Source: Breviolum minutum Mf 1.05b.01 (Eukaryota > Sar > Dinophyceae > Suessiales > Symbiodiniaceae). From it: 64,000 bases of DNA. Of this stretch, positions 48,008 to 60,469 are shown piece after piece (the first letter of the stretch is position 1; the number at the start of each line of letters is the position of its first letter). Under the pieces are notes generated by a model. That model made no database searches. It saw only the letters and a list, made by a program, of their open reading frames with translations, and was not told the origin of the DNA. A program made the translations under genes and the position numbers. Where the stretch lies: contig DF240221.1 of NCBI GenBank assembly GCA_000507305.1, positions 1 to 64,000 of the forward strand. The letters run 5' to 3'.

Positions 48008-50451
48008 ATGTGTTGCTGGCATTTGTCATGCTTCGTTGCTTCCTTGGGACAGTGGTGGCCCACAGCTGCTCCACATGGCAGAGCCCTGCAGAGCTGGTGG
48101 ATATTTGGGACAAGCAAACCTTGGCCTCGCCCTTTGGCGGTACCCATTTGTTGTGGCTTAAGATGGACCATTTTTTGGGGACATCAGCTGTAGCAACCAC
48201 TTGTTGACATTTTTGATGACTATTTAGGCTATTTGCTATTTGGTGGAGAAAGTAGGACAGTAGATGCAGTTTTTGCAATATTTTCAGGATTTTTCAAGGT
48301 TGGTGTCACCTGAAAGTCTTCGAATCCACCTACTTCCATGCTTCAGTGCAGCAATGTTTGACATTGACCCCTTCGCCACTTGCATTCTGCTCAGGTTTTC
48401 ATTGTCACAGCTCCAGGCATTTAATGCCTTGGCCTGCGGCACTTGTCCCTTGCTGTCCCGAGCACTGCGTTGTCGTCGGCGAAGCCCTGCCAGCGTTGGG
48501 GAGACCCAAAAAGTGAGGTGGAAGAAGTTGGCTCTCGTCTATGTACGCGAGGAAGCAGCATTGGCGCAACGACAGGCACCCCGGGAAACAACCAAGGTGG
48601 ACCCACGAGAGTGGGAATGGGTGGAGGGCCACCCAAACCCAAGGTCACAACTGTTGCTACTTGGACTTGGGATGGTCGTCCGCAGGTAGTCCGAAAGTCC
48701 GAATGGTTGGATAAGTTCTCCAAATAGGTTTATTCAAGGGCTTCTAACCCCCACATTCTTAACCACACGCACCACTGCTGGGATTGCCCAAGTGGGAGGC
48801 TCGCAACATGGTACGCCATGTCTGGAAGAACTACGAGCGTTTGGCATTTGGCAAAGATCAGTTGAAGCCGGTGAGCGGCAAGGGGGTAGACAGCTGGGGT
48901 GGTGTGGGGCAAACCTTGGTTGACTCATTGGACACGTGACTCGGCAGAAACATGCAGTTTAACTGCTGCAAATCACCCTACAAAATAGAAAAGATGGGGC
49001 AAGAGCACAACATCTCACCACACCTTACCAAACTGTTTGGGAAAAACAAACTGATTGATTTTTTGGTGGCCCAAGGCTTTGGATGACAGGTTTGCATGAA
49101 GAGTTTGACCGAGCCGCGACGTGGGCAGAGACGAGTCTCAGCTTTGACAAGGACCTGAATGTGCCTTAGTCCTTGGAAAAACACAGGTACCGCCTTAAAG
49201 ATGTTTGGTGAACAGTGTGCTTGCACTGAAAGGGTGAGCATTTCCAAAAAAAACCGCACTGATTCTCAATAAGTTATTGATTTATTATGATTTATTGGTT
49301 ATTAGTTTTGTTTTTGAATCGTTCCATTTTGACTTTGATAAATCCATAGAAGCAACGCTGCCACTAGAAGAGCCTTAATTGTAGAAAAAAACCTGCAACT
49401 TTGGAAACTCACTGAGGTGAATTTCTTTGAAACGTCGATCCGTCATTTGGGTGGCCTTCTCTCGGCGTATGTCCTCAGCCAACGCCCTGAACTGCTGAGT
49501 AAAGCGATAGATCTGGGGCGGAGATTGGCTCATGTGCCATGGTTTTCTTAGTGGGAGAGGTGAGGGGGTGGAATCTTATCTCGAGAAGCCTGGACACTTA
49601 TTGAAGTCTTTCAGTTGTGAGGCTTCAACAATGGTCGCTAGGTTTTGTTGCGATATATTTGAAACAATTTGGATTCGTGTATGTATACATGTACGTATAT
49701 AACCCAGTCTTGGCTAGTTCCAAGTCAATGACGTTGGCAATACAATGAAACCTATTATGTTTTCAGACATTTCATCTCAGTTGGCACTGCAAGAAAATCT
49801 GGACACTTGTCATTGAAGAGCATGAAATTCGGTGGATTGAGAGGCTGCAAACGGAAGGGACACCGACCCAGTGGGCCTTGCTAAGGCCTTTCCAAAGCGG
49901 CCTCCAGCGTCTCGTCTTGGAGATGTGAGCCCAAACAGTCCACCTGGGTTGGCATCCTGGCTCAGCAAAGCGGGACAATTCCTACAGCAAGTCTTCACCG
50001 AAACTTCCGAGGAGAGACCTATTCGATTCAAACACTTTGTTGAGATAAGATTGAAGGCTGGTGAGGATGGGACATGCCAATGTTCAAGCCCAAATTTATT
50101 CCATTGTTTTTTTTTGTTGGGTGACTTATTATAGTTATAGTATACTGAGGTATCATTCATCAGCTCAACGAACATAATTGGCGATTCTTTTAAGTGCATT
50201 CGAAAGATAAATAATCATAGGCATAGGCATCTGTCCATGTGGCACATTATTCAAAACACGTATCTGCTGTAGCAGTGTATAGATGTGCACGTCTTTCAGT
50301 ATCCATCGGGTCCTTTCCCCCAAAGCTCTGAGAGTTTCCCCGATGTTTTTGCAAGGAGGCTGGCAGCAGTGAGTATCCGGAATTCTTGGGGGAGGATGAT
50401 GATGGACAGGCCCATGGGAATGGAATGAAGACTTAAGGATGGAGAAAGGAT

Positions 50452-50523
<72 letters not shown>

Positions 50524-52349
50524 GGTGGCAGTGGCCGTGCTGGTGCTGATGCTGGTGGTGATGGTGATCGTGATTCTAAAGTGACAAACAAGGAAGCTAG
50601 GACAACTAGTCGCGGCAACAATTCACATTCAATATTGAAGACAAAGAGTCCTCAAAACTGGTGAGAATTCTTAGGGATTTGCTGCTTATCTCGTTGATCG
50701 ATGTTTCGTGTCAAAATTCTGAGGGCCTCTGTGGATTTTTGCCTATGGCGGAACTTACTACCGTGAGCCATGCAAGACACAACCACAGCAACCTGCCAGG
50801 ACCTCTCGGAACAGCTCACCTCCACATCCGGCCGAAGGACCAAGCAGGAGATCACGCTGCCCTTGTCGGATGTGAACCTGCGCACCGGAAAGGCGACAGA
50901 CCTTGCGGGCTTTCTGTCCTTATCGGAAACTCAGACTGTTTTAAAGCTGCTGTTGGTTGGGATGCTGCTCGTCCTTGTGGCTTCTGCCGACATGGGGGTG
51001 GCAGTTGCTGCTACCCGTGGCATTTTTTTGGGCTGATGGTCTTTGCTGCTGCCGCTGCTGCTGCTGCTGCTGCTGCTGCAAGGACTCGTGGATGACCTTA
51101 AGGTCCAAAAATCGAAGGTTCCAAAGATCCAAACTGAAGATTCGTGAGATCCAATGCAGATTCGGAGGCAAAAGGAAAGATTGGGAAAGATTGAAGAGGT
51201 CCAAAGTCAGGATTAGGGAGGCCCAAAGCCAATCTGAAAACAAATTGCCAAAGGTCTAAAGTGAAGATTGGGAGGTCCAAACTGAATATTCCGGAGGGGG
51301 TCTAAAACAGAAGGTTCGGGAGATCGAGTGCCCTTAGGATGCATCTGGTTGCATCTTGCCTCCTTTTCGTAACGTGGGACTACCTGGAAGCGTAGTAGAT
51401 CTATGTTTTGGGGGGTGGTTGTGAAGTTGATGAGGTCGCAGCTCTTGCTCCAGTCACATCCTTCCAAAACGTCAGGGTTGGAGGGGTTGGCCGTTTTCCT
51501 AAGGAAACCTTTGTTCCTGTGGAGTGGAAATTTTTGGCGCTTCTGACCTCGGACTGTGAGTTGGTGTGGCATCAAGACCAGGCCCAAAGGGTCAGAAAGT
51601 TGAGAACTGACGCCTGAAACTTGGGTCATTGGAGTTATGGTATGCTGAAATCTTGTTGCCCTATCTGTATTTCCAAGTAGCCCCAGTGGTTGGATGATAG
51701 TTGGATGACCACTGAGTGATGTTAGATTTCCAACATCAACTTACCATCATTTGGAAATCCACAACAGCACGGTGGTGCCAGGTGTTGGAGGTACTCAACC
51801 AGAGTGCTGACTTGGCATCGAAAGGTTTGGCAGCCATTTTGTTGAAGATACCTGGCTGAAGATTCAAGTTGGAAACCTTTAGAATCCACTTAGATCCACT
51901 AGATTTGTGGTCAAAAATTAGTTCTGCCATCTCGGATTTTTGAATTTGCATTTGGGTGGAAATGACTTTGGTGGTGACTCTTTTGCCGATTTTTTTTGGC
52001 TTGAAAAAGCCTGAACTAACGGCAATACAGAGATGGTTTTCTTTGGATGTCCCATCCTGCTGTGCAAGGAAGACTGGGGAGGTTCATGTTGCTTAGCTGC
52101 ATTAACAAAAAAGTCCACATTTGACCCATTCAATGGCATGTATATATTATACTCATGTCAGGGTAGATTCGATATGTTATATTTAAAAAAACATTTACAC
52201 ACTCCATTTTTCTTTGAAGGTTCCCTATGCAATGTGGGTATGTGGGTAAGAAAAAGGGATAAACTTAAACGCACAACAAAATGCTCAAATTCCCAAAGGC
52301 CAAGACAGACAACCGCATCTCCTTGGGAAGTCGAGGAGATTCTTTCTAC
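48008..52349 (+). CDS. GH47 class I alpha-1,2-mannosidase (ER/Golgi), C-terminus not found
   Basis: Trims alpha-1,2-linked mannose from N-glycans in the ER/Golgi. 48008-about 48180 carries a hydrophobic helix (L-L-A-F-V-M-L-R-C-F-L-G), fitting the type II membrane anchor. 48404-48684 is a Gly/Thr/Pro-rich stem (frame uncertain). Catalytic exons: 48793-48935 (W-K-N-Y-E-R-L-A-F-G-K-D-Q-L, T-L-V-D-S-L-D-T), 49090-49160 (L-H-E-E-F-D-R-A), joining in phase to 49417-49533 (F-F-E-T-S-I-R-H-L-G-G-L-L-S-A-Y; this Glu corresponds to the family's proposed acid), a possible exon at 49887, 50848-50937 (L-P-L-S-D-V-N-L-R-T-G, L-S-E-T-Q-T), about 51525-51612 (E-W-K-F-L-A-L-L-T) and 52299-52349 (L-G-S-R-G-D-S-F-Y, with the conserved Asp). 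The last ends at a GT donor exactly where E-Y-L-L-K should follow. A short L-W-x-M exon between 48935 and 49090, and everything after G-D-S-F-Y, were not found. Confidence 0.83.
50455..50523. repeat. (GAT)n microsatellite
   Basis: About 23 GAT units in an intron of the mannosidase gene. Confidence 0.97.
51046..51080. repeat. (CTG)n microsatellite
   Basis: About 11 CTG units with one CCG interruption. Confidence 0.95.
51100..51325. repeat. diverged minisatellite, unit about 30 bp
   Basis: Repeats of a gaggtccaaa...gaag.ttnggga theme six or seven times with substitutions and indels. It lies in the intron before the E-W-K-F-L exon. Confidence 0.6.
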
Positions 52350-55041
52350 GTCACCGGTCTGCAGCCATCATCAGGGATGTGTGCTTAGCTTATAGCTGTA
52401 AATTTGGTGGTAAAGTGTGCATCTATTCACATTGTATGCAGTGCCAATGTATATAATTCTCTATATATTTATATTTGCATATCATATATACATATTCGAT
52501 GTATTAAACTAGAGAGCATTATATGATGTCACATGCATTTTGTTCTGACTGGCCATCCCTCTGCTTAAGTCGTCATATTTGGCATTGTCAACTTAGCCCC
52601 ACCTATTTGCTGCCTATCAATTGGCCAACATGCAAGATGCGGCATGTAAAGAATATACAGTGGAGAGATACACCATGTAATGGTACAAATGAAGCTGGTC
52701 AGCTAGATTGGTGAGACACATTAGGATCACAACTTGGATCTCAATCTGTGGATAGCCAACTTGGTGCCTATGCGATTCTTTTGGCATTTCGTTCACCAGA
52801 CATAGAGATAATTGCATCAAAAAATTGATGTACAAGTATGTACAAGTGACATGTTGAAATCAATGGGCATAGCGGCATAACATGTACCCATTCTGAGGAA
52901 TACCTTTTGAAAGACAGCCTCTTCCTTGGATCTCAATCCAATCCCTTGGCAAGAACAATGTGGGCCCCTTGGCCGAGGACCTGAAGGCAACCCATTTCCC
53001 GAAGTTTCAACACCGAACTCTGTGGGATTTTTGATTTTTTGATATTTCAAAAGTCCTTTGATATTGAGTTTAGTGGGAAAAAGGAGGATTTTTCCTATGG
53101 AAATTCCCATGCCAAAGTCACCCAAAAACTTCTGAAAAGAGTCAGTTGAATCAAGCTACACTGCCCCTCCAAGGCGGCTTTCCGGGCGAAGTTGCCGGGT
53201 TTGTTAGTGGAAGCTCCACCGAAAAAGCTGCTTGGGAGTCTAAAAATTGGATATGTTTGTTTGATGGATATATCATGAAGTTGAGAATGAACACAGGTGA
53301 CCTAGATAACATCTAGTGATAAGATTCATAATGTAATTTGACCTGAATGGCGATGTTTCCGGAGATATTCTGGTGTGAAAGGATAGTTTAAAGACATGAG
53401 ATACATGTACTTGTTGTGTAATCTGAAGCCTGAAATGACAAAATGTTCAGAAATGATCTGACATGATATGATGCGACATGACATGAAAGGATATGATCTG
53501 ATGTGATATGCCACGACATGATCACGCAGAATATGAAACAGGATGTTGTGCAGCATTTCATTTGATTTGTCATGATGTGGCAAGTTTAGTTTACAGATCA
53601 CAGATGGCAAGTACACATTATTGGTGTGTATACTGTATACGTATACGCATATTTCGGCATGCATCTATAAGCAAGATACCCATCGATATGGTTTGTGTAT
53701 ACATATTTGTATAGTTGTACCAACAAGCTGACATGATAGCAGTTTTTGGGGTAAGCTGTTTTGAGTTCTGCTAGGTCCTGGCTGGATGCACGTCAACAGA
53801 GACGTCCTGTGGCCAACGAACGCCTGGGTGCTGGGCCACAGCTTGGGGGGCAGATTTCTCCCCAAGGGACAAGGGCAACCAACAAAACATGAACCAAGTC
53901 CACCTCTGAGACTCGGAGTTGTCTTCTTCGTACACCAAAAACCACCAAAAACCACCATTTTGGTTTTTGATCTTTTGGAAGGTTGGCAACTTGGTGCCCC
54001 CCTTGATGTGTAAGTTAGCCCCTTTGTCAGACATCTTGCTTCTCATGTGTTGATGAGTTGAGTATAGAGATACAGAAGTATGAAGTATGGAATCTCAAGT
54101 GTTTTGAAATGAATCTCGAAATTCGTCTTTCCAAATGATTTCCAACAATTTGAATGACAAGGAGTCACTATGGTCATTGGCTCCTCACGTTGTATCCAGG
54201 CCCAAAAGGCCCCAATCCTCGACTTGTTGATTTGGAAGTGCCAGAAATGCACAGGTCACATGGTCACATGAGCGAACACAAAATCATAGGTCCTGCAAAC
54301 CGAGAAAAAATATGGAAAAAACACAGTGCAAAGAGAGGAACCTAACAGCAGATCGCCTGGTACTGTCATTCGATGCTGCCATGTCGCAACGATTGATCCT
54401 CAGCACATCGTCCAACGTATCTCGGAATCAAATGCAGTAAAGATTCCCCAAGTGCAGCTTCGTACTCAACTGCATGAAGCATCCAGTCAAACTCAAGTTG
54501 GCTTGAGACATCCCAGAACGACCGAGGGGATGCAACTGAAATTCATGGGTTTCTTCCCTTTGGTCTATCTTTTAGTCAGTCCAGCAATCATAGTGAATCA
54601 AAATTCTTGGATCCTTCGGTTTGACTGGGCTAGGCTGACTCCAACGCTGCACCCGCGCCCTGCACTCGCTTGGGGCCAGCAGTCCTTCACCACAACAGCG
54701 CTGGAAGCAGCACGTGGAGTGGAGTAGCCAGGCCCGTGTCCAGCATCCAAATTGGAATTCTTTCTGTGAACAGCTTCGCTGAGGACGAGCCTTTCAGTGC
54801 TGGCTGCTGTCCTCCTGGCCAACACTTCCCGCCGCGAACGATGCACCAGTCGCAGGACGTGGCGCTTACAATGCCGTGCGCAAGGTGGGGCCGGGTGACT
54901 ATAGCATGGCATATGCGAGATGACTGGAGCATGTTTGAATATTTCGAGATTTGTTGCACATCTCCTGCAACTGAGTGTTGTAGCCCTGGAAATGGTGGGA
55001 ATAGCAAGGAGACGAAGAGAAGGATGTGAGCGCTTTAGCAG
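52350..55041. other. no secure gene; expected place of the mannosidase C-terminus
   Basis: GH47 C-terminal motifs (E-Y-L-L-K-Q-W, a C-F-x-P-G block, R-P-E-T-V-E-S) were searched for by eye and not found. Open but unassigned plus stretches: 53,770-53,900 (one frame reads W-V-L-G-H-S-L-G-G), 54,350-54,440 (C-C-H-V-A-T-I-D-P-Q-H-I-V-Q) and 54,655-54,890, where one frame reads V-L-A-A-V-L-L-A-N-T-S-R-R-E-R and could be a targeting N-terminus for the DnaJ gene. (TA)-rich tracts near 52,440-52,500. Confidence 0.35.
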
Positions 55042-58000
55042 TGTCGTCCCCTTCGAACCTCTATGAGCTTTTAGGGGTGGACGACGATGCCAATGCTGAC
55101 GCTAGGGCTGCAATTTCATGGGGACACTGGGGATTTCATATGGAACTTTGGGACGTTTTGCTTCGTTTCAGAAAGGTGTACGTGCAGTAGGATTTTGCTG
55201 AACATTGAAGGCAAGCGCAATGCTTGCCTTCAACTTAACACTTGAAAGGGCAACAATACGTTTGTAGATTTGCTGTCTTCAAAAAATTGTGTATATATAC
55301 AAGAAATTATACAACATATTATAACTGATCTGTTTTATATTCCATATTGCTTGTTTGCACAGACGCACACGCACGCACCAATTTTGAATCCTATTGTTTG
55401 TATGCTTCTATCAATTTCGAAGGCATCAGAGAGGCGTACTCTCAGGTGCATAGTGGCGATTCGTGGTGTTTTTGTTTATCTTTTCTTGTGTGATTGTGTC
55501 CTCAAGACATGTCCTGAATCATGAAGCAAACATTCGTCGAGCAGCCTTTGTAGCATTTTTGTGCTCGTCAGACATTTGGATTCAAGCTTTCCCCCCTTCG
55601 TAGCTGCACCCTTAGACTCAGGATCAAATCAAACGCGCATACTACGACAAGATGAAGATTTGCCACCCCGACATTGCGGGTGATGACGGTGTTGTGGCTG
55701 ATAGACTTCTGATTTTGGACTTGCAGATATGGTTGACTTCATGAAAACACTTGTATGTAAAACATTTGTTAATATGCATATAGGCATATATGAACAACAT
55801 TGACTCTGCTTATCTACATGCAAACGCTCCTGCATATCTGCCCACCTTCATGTTAAAAAGTAATATTTACCTTTTTTTTCCCTAAATCAGGCGAGATCCA
55901 TTTGTTACTTTCCATCCATCGACCGAGGTGATGAGATTTGTATTTTGCTGAACGATGCTTACGACCTCCTGTCAGATCCGGATGAGAAGGAGGCGCCCTG
56001 GAAAAACCCTCTGAGTTGGATGTGGGGGGGCTAAAATTGGGCTTGGTAAAAACAGTGCAACAAAAAAAGTTCTTAGGGTCTTAGTATATAGGAACATGTC
56101 GAAACTATGATGGAATCCATTTTTTGCTTCCCAGCTGGGTCGCAACTGCGAGTTGCGGAGGCCTATGACATCCAGTTGCATCGTGCCAACGGAACCCAGA
56201 AACCCGTGCGGAATCTCCAGATTCGTCAAAGAACAGTACCATTTTGCACCCATTGACCCCCAAAAGAAGTATTGATATTGCTGCCAAAAAAATTCACAAA
56301 GTTTACTAAGGTCTTGTTCTTGGATCCATCTCCTCAGGATTTGTCACCTACTTGGGTCACTTGGCCAAGAATTGGTTGGTCGCGATGTGAATTTTTCCCC
56401 AAAAACATCCTGGGATGCCTGGCATTTGATGGGAGCTAAGGATTGGACATCCAAAACAGGCAACAAGAAAGAGTTCCTTGGGTCAAATCGGAGAAAAACC
56501 GTTGTAGATTCCATGATGCAATCCTTCCCCAAAACATCCACAAACAAAAACCAATCACTTGAGTTTTTTTAATGCTAGAACATATCCAAACGGGTCGTAA
56601 CAAGACGTGTAGCTAGAAATGGTGCACCACAGACGCAACTTCTGGATGCACTGCGCACAAGGTCATGTGAAAGGGGGAAACATGATATCGGTACAAGCCG
56701 CAAAATCAAAAAAGTGTAATATGGGCCACAGCAATTTTCTGAAAATTGCGAGGCGCTCCATGATTTTCAAATCACAGACACTACGGATTATATTTGCAAA
56801 GACTGCATTGATGGATCATTTTTGTCTTCACATCATTTCCCAGGGTTTCCCATCGCTGCTTGCTGAGGAAGCCTGTTTACAATGGCAGGCCCTTGTCGAG
56901 GTCCCTTCACCACAAGGTCCCACCAGAAGCGCAAGGCACAGTTTGATGAGGGAGTTCAGTGAATGAGATGTTCAAATTTGCTGGTTTATACAGTTTATAC
57001 ATGACCTGTAACTTTGTGTTGTTTCTATATTTTCGGAGGGGCTACTATATTAGTGAAACATCATCATGCGCGACAAGTTCTGTTGGTTGAAACCAGCTTC
57101 CGATTCATGGGACGCTTTGCAAATCCCAAGACGCTCCATGGGTATCTAGAATCTAGCGGCTCACCCGGCATTCTCAAACCCATTCTCTGCTTTCAAGGCG
57201 AGAAGTGGACTGAGCAGAAATTCGCCTGGCACTAAAATCTGCCGAAGGATCCAAATAAGAGATTGTGTTGTAACTATGTTGTGCTGCTAACGTTTCTCAT
57301 GTGAATTTCTGGAGCTTCCCATTGGTTTGCTCCAATGGGTTTGGAGCAATCAGACCCAGCTAGCACACTTTCATTAAGGTCTTCGTTGATGAGTGGACCT
57401 GTATTGCCTGCCGTAACTGTGTGGTTCTTAGAGCTTGAGATGTGGCATATCAGCACCAAGATTTTGATGGATAAAGGGATGTCCAGATTGTTTTTTTTTT
57501 TTTTTGGGGGGTTGTATATGTATGATAAGATATATATTCTTGTCACTATGCATCATCTTGATGGTTACAATGAAGTTTTGCAGCTTCTTTGCTCATCAGG
57601 CCCAGTGAGAAGACTCATCAAAACACCCACTACCAGTAGTTTCTGGCTAAACTGCGAGAAACCGTAGACTTGGCACATACGCAAGTATTTCTCACAATTG
57701 TACAATTGAAATAGCTCAACGAGACGGCATCAATACCAAAGCGCGTAGCTGGCCCAACTCAGGCTGCGATGTGGCTCCTCGAACTTTTTGCATTGATGCT
57801 GATGCAGGGAGAGCTCGCGCCACATGGCTCAAAAAGGGTGGGGATTGGTGAAGAATGTTCCCGTTGAAGCTATGCATCTTTCCTCTATTGTGTCTGTTTC
57901 TGGTGGTGATGATACGACTTTTAATGTGCGGGCCATAAACAACCATGCTTTTTTTTTAGAGTGCAGATTTTATTGTGCTCAGATTTTGAACAATATGTAC

Positions 58001-59320
58001 ACTATAATTACGGTACCTCCGGTGTGCCAAGTGTCACTACCAGCTCTTTATCAAGGCAGACTTCGATTGAAAGTGACCAAAACGTTAGCCGACACGGATC
58101 AATGCCAGATGCATAAAAACTCTGGCGGAATTGATATCGTTGATTTGTCACGTCCTGCGCAAGAGTACATACTTGAAGCGATGATTTTTCTGAAACAGAT
58201 GGATGTCATAAATTAAAAACAACATAACATGGTTCGTTGAACGTTTACCCATTTCCAAATGATTCACTTGCATCATCTTCCATGCTCCGACAGGGACCTG
58301 TCGGAATTTTCCTTGGAATCGTAGAGACCCCCGGACCAGGTTTTTGCCCAATGGGGCAACAGTGAAGAACTGCTGGACTATGCTGTCTGAATCTCAGGGT
58401 GTGGATGCATGTAAAAATGGGGGATCTATGTAGAATACAGGTATCATGTCTGATTATCTGACTACACACATAAGTATAAATATATATACAGATTCTTATC
58501 ACAAGTAGATGATTTCAAATACAATCTACTGCACATTACCACATTCTCTAGGGTCCTTTTGTTATTGTCATAAGCTTTATAATGGTGTGACCTGTCACAG
58601 TCCAAGGTCCAAGCGTGTCCAGTGGATTGTATCTATTGGGTCAGCAGGGACGAGCTGCAGGTCCTGGAATATGTGACCCGAGACAGTCACTCCGGTGGCA
58701 TTTTCTGTGAAGGTGATATATTTATGTAGACGTTTTGCATGCCAAAGTCTTCACTGTAGAAGGACCCACAAAATGTGATATCAGTGATATGTTTTTACAA
58801 GACTTTAGTAAGATTCCACAACTCTGAACCCAGATCATGACTCATTGATTTGTAGGAATAATGTACAAACTGACTACGGTAAAAAGCTCCCAACCATGCC
58901 AATCCAACCGTTCCAACCGTTCCCCAGGAATGTACGAAACTGGTAACTCGGTTCCATGCTCGATGGCTGCACGTCAGGGCACAGGTGGAGGCACCCGGTT
59001 TTTGGAGGAATGTTGGTGCCCACTAAGCCAATCCATGATGAGATACGGCTGCTACTAGAAGTCTACCTATATATTTTTTTGGTAAATTCGGAAAAGTCAT
59101 AACCGTTAGCTATGATTTTTAGTACATGTCCCATTTGTGTAATCGAATTTTTCAATGGACATGAAGCCAATGCCCTTTTTTTCTCTCCACTTGCAAAAAA
59201 CCATGGGAGGCTTGGAGGATCCTTTCAGCATGGCAACCAATTTTCAAGCAAAGTTAGAGGAGGAAGCTGAAAGACGGCGACGTGGGGGTGCACCACAAGG
59301 CGGTTCGGACCGTCTCAAGG
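55042..59320 (+). CDS. DnaJ-ferredoxin fusion protein (J-domain plus iron-sulfur ferredoxin domain)
   Basis: Fuses an Hsp70 co-chaperone J-domain to a bacterial-type ferredoxin domain; related algal and plant proteins are plastid-located. Exons: 55042-55100 (L-Y-E-L-L-G-V), joining in phase across a GC-start intron to 55622-55688 (I-K-R-A-Y-Y, then H-P-D, the Hsp70-stimulating tripeptide), then in phase to 55928-about 55992 (L-L-N-D-A-Y-D-L-L-S-D-P). 56872-56940 (N-G-R-P-L-S) joins in phase to 57379-57418 (V-F-V-D-E-W-T-C-I-A-C-R-N), which joins in phase to 57763-57837 (C-C-D-V-A-P-R-T-F, then G-R-A-R-A). 58601-58685 carries A-C-P-V-D-C-I-Y-W-V. 58928-58984 joins in phase to 59210-59320 (E-D-P-F-S-M-A, then an E-E-E-A-E-R-R-R-R tail). 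C-x2-C-x2-C plus C-P provides the cluster ligands. The targeting N-terminus and stop are not fixed. Confidence 0.9.
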
Positions 59321-60053
59321 GTACCAGGGTTTCAAGGTACGACATATGAGATTTATTACGAAAGTCAACAGGTATCCAACTGACAGGACATTTTTGTGGA
59401 TTCTGGACACCAGTCACCAGTCACAGTCGGCATGTTTTTTTGGTTGGAATGCTCTGATTTGGGTTGTGGACTTGAGGCACAAATGCTGCTACCGTCACTG
59501 AGATGCAAGAAAGGCACCGGGCCTCCAGTAGCTGTGGCACATGGCTGATGTTACCGTGACGGATCCAGCTAGTTACTAGTTACAAGTAGCATCTCTTTTT
59601 TTCTCCCCTTCCATCTCCAGCTACAGATACCCACATAGCCAATGATATACGTTTACCGTTTATGCATTTGTACATCACGGGAGGTGGAACTTGTTAGGAG
59701 GTGTGGTGTGTGCTTAATTTCCTCTTCAACCCATTGCCCAACGCCATGAATTCATCGTCAGGATCCAAGACCTCTTTGGAAAGCTGAGCGATCGTTTGCG
59801 AGTGGCGGGCTGGGGTTAGCTAGGGGCAAACTACTGGGAGTGAATCAGTATTTGTGGAGCAAAAATACCCAAGCTTGCTATCCTTACAAGTCCCCTTATA
59901 ATGTTACTAACAAATGTATTGCATGCCAGCAATATGTGGTGCTGCCAGAGGTGTATTTGAAGATGTTGGGTGATGCGGGCGGGCATGCTGAAGTGATTTG
60001 TAAGGGCGCATGATCCGCTCGGCTCACTTTTTTGGAAGCACTGAACTGAACAG
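59321..60053. other. no gene recognised
   Basis: Intron or intergenic; nothing seen. Confidence 0.4.
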
Positions 60054-60469
60054 TACTGCCTGCTGCGTGCCACGCTGGAGCCCATTCCTTTTGTGGGACG
60101 CGCGTGGCAAGTCACAACACGGACATGGATGGAAATGGGAGAATCCGTGACTTGTTCAAAATAGCAGGGCACGGATAAATTTTTCCAAGACTTGTACAGA
60201 AAAAGCCTGCAGCAAATCTGCAGCGACCAACTCCTGTGGTTGTCTCCAAGATGTTTCCTGCAATGCCATCAAACAAGCTGGAAACTTCAATCTACAACGA
60301 CCCTGGGACCCTATCAATCCTTAGTTTCCGCGTGGTTCCACTTGGAAACTTCCTGGGGAAAATCCTTGCAGCACTTCACACAACTGGGGTTTCCCCAATT
60401 CGGCTGCTAGGACCACAGATTGCATTTTCCATTCGGGGCCGCGATGTGCGGCCCTTGCGCCAGTCGTAG
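60054..60469 (+). CDS. terminal exons of an unknown protein (or tail of the DnaJ-ferredoxin gene)
   Basis: A possible exon ends near 60113 (A-T-L-E-P-I-P-F-V-G-R-A-W-Q). The secure one is 60200-60469, after a GTACAG acceptor. It starts K-K-P-A-A-N-L-Q-R-P-T-P-V-V-V, has a hydrophobic stretch L-S-F-R-V-V-P-L-G-N-F-L-G-K-I-L, then I-R-G-R-D-V-R-P-L-R and a TAG stop. No family recognised. It is the last host coding sequence before the gap and may extend the DnaJ-ferredoxin protein. Confidence 0.45.

Noticed and set aside
47697..48278. A 193-codon minus-strand open frame
   Set aside because: No motif, mixed low-complexity composition, opposite strand to all host genes, and overlaps the plausible membrane-anchor exon of the mannosidase.
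53770..53900. G-H-S-L-G-G lipase-like motif on the plus strand
   Set aside because: Isolated motif in a short frame without any other hydrolase feature; likely chance.
57838..57880. N-V-P-V-E-A-M-H resembling the ferredoxin C-P-V-E-A-M-H motif, in another frame right after the G-R-A-R exon
   Set aside because: It needs a frameshift and lacks the Cys. A clean exon at 58601-58685 carries A-C-P-V-D-C-I-Y-W-V with proper splice signals.
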